Below, piece by piece: positions 63,002 through 64,000 of a stretch of DNA of 64,000 nucleotides (its first letter is position 1; every line of letters starts with the position of its first letter). The notes beneath the pieces are model-generated. The model had not been told where the DNA came from. It searched no databases and worked only from the letters and a program-made list of their open reading frames with translations. The stretch covers positions 1,308,734 through 1,372,733 of the forward strand of contig NW_012236530.1 of assembly GCF_000787575.1 (NCBI RefSeq), read 5' to 3'. Position numbers and translations under genes: made by a program. This stretch comes from Acytostelium subglobosum LB1 (taxonomy: Eukaryota > Evosea > Eumycetozoa > Acytosteliales > Acytosteliaceae).

Positions 63002-64000
63002 AGTGGGAGACCCATCAATCCATCCATCATCCACCATTGTTCGACCATCCAACCATTCATACATACACAACCAACACCAACAATGTCGCGTCAAACTTCC
63101 AGCTTCCACATATACTTCAACAAGCTGGACAAGTTCATATACACCTATATACTCCATCCATCATACATATACTTATATTTATATTATATATATACATATA
63201 CATATACATATATATTACCTATATACTCTATTTATTAGTAACCATCAATCAACATAATCAATCAAACATACACATCAATCACATCAATCACATCCATCTT
63301 GGGTTGTCAATTAATAATAATTAATTGACTTGTGGCCTGATTTGGAATTTACCAATAGTAGTAGATAACTAGCCTATCCCCATGACAACCGTAACCATCA
63401 TAATTATTTATTTGATGCTTATACATGTAAATAAATAAGCTCCAATCAATCATATATAGCATTTAAAACATACTTCCTCATATCATGATCAGACTCTCCA
63501 TTCATTGATTATACTAACTCATTCATTCTCCTCATCTATCTGGATATGGATGGATGGATTGATTGTTGTTGGAAGACATCCATCTCCGGTCGATTTTCGT
63601 TGAAGGCTGGACCTCTGATTTTCACGTGAACCACCCTTTTTGTTTGAAAGTGCAACACACAATCCATCTGGAAGGCCTTCCAATGGACCATCACTAGGCT
63701 AAGGTCCAAAATATAAACAAAAACTTTCCTATTACATAGACAATTAATCAAACAAACAAACAGACCAAACAAACAAACTACCAAACAATCAAACAATCAA
63801 ACAATCAAACAATCAACATCCAACCAATCGATCAATAATTCATGGTAGCACTTTCATCGTGATACCTTAATTAACACACACAACACTACTTTCCCCCACT
63901 CCCCCACCACACACTCACAACTGATTGCCCCACTCCACACGATCAATCTACCTCATACACAAGTTAGGGCGATCAATCAGTCAGCGCAATCAGTCTTTCA
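63002..64000. other. Intergenic region at right edge
   Basis: AT-rich, with TATATACATA repeats (63158-63218) that are probably the 3' UTR of the preceding gene, CAAACAAT repeats (63745-63815) and no gene seen before the window ends. Confidence 0.6.

Overview
The window is nuclear DNA from a dictyostelid social amoeba or a very close relative. Evidence: short GT-AG introns (about 45-145 bp) with GTAAGT or GTATGT donors, Gln/Asn/Thr runs inside otherwise conserved proteins, FNIP repeats, a discoidin domain, a Rab6 and a Ste20 kinase of dictyostelid style, and tightly packed genes with AT-rich spacers full of CAAT/ATTG tetranucleotides. Coding DNA is clearly richer in G+C than Dictyostelium discoideum, so another dictyostelid group is likelier; the species cannot be fixed from sequence alone. 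Three runs of exactly 100 N (8622-8721, 27460-27559, 44401-44500) are assembly gaps.

Left third (1-25.1 kb): the 5' end of dihydropyrimidine dehydrogenase (minus); a 2,306-residue Furry/Mor2/PAG1-like morphogenesis protein (plus) ending 37 bp from a convergent secreted acid-sphingomyelinase-like phosphodiesterase; a histone H2B gene with a histone-type 3' stem-loop, a relic of a Fanzor/TnpB-type transposon nuclease, and a second, long-tailed H2B variant; an O-methyltransferase; and two large STE-group kinases in tandem on the minus strand (a 1,525-residue protein with a C-terminal kinase domain, and an SLK/LOK-type Ste20 kinase with a huge coiled coil).

Middle third (25.1-44 kb): a quiet 2.5-kb spacer, an intact piggyBac-derived gene with an intron, and the most unusual locus of the window, a 1,970-residue protein made of two tandem copies of a helical + RGG/KG-linker + Ro60-like vWA module followed by an F-box-like motif and a third vWA domain. 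It converges (31 bp) on an FNIP-repeat protein, which is head-to-head with fidgetin-like 1. Then come a Sec23-like vWA protein and delta(14)-sterol reductase.

Right third (44-64 kb): a GAT microsatellite around a gap; a small SAP-like protein head-to-head with an F-box-like protein; two small secreted Cys-rich proteins with matching TATA boxes; Rab6; a secreted single discoidin-domain protein; the circularly permuted GTPase Mtg1; ATP-type PEP carboxykinase; almost 6 kb without a recognisable gene; and a winged-helix-like regulator candidate. Housekeeping metabolism and trafficking are thus interleaved with lineage-specific secreted, FNIP, F-box and vWA families. I recognised no tRNA, rRNA, CRISPR, retrovirus-like or LTR element.
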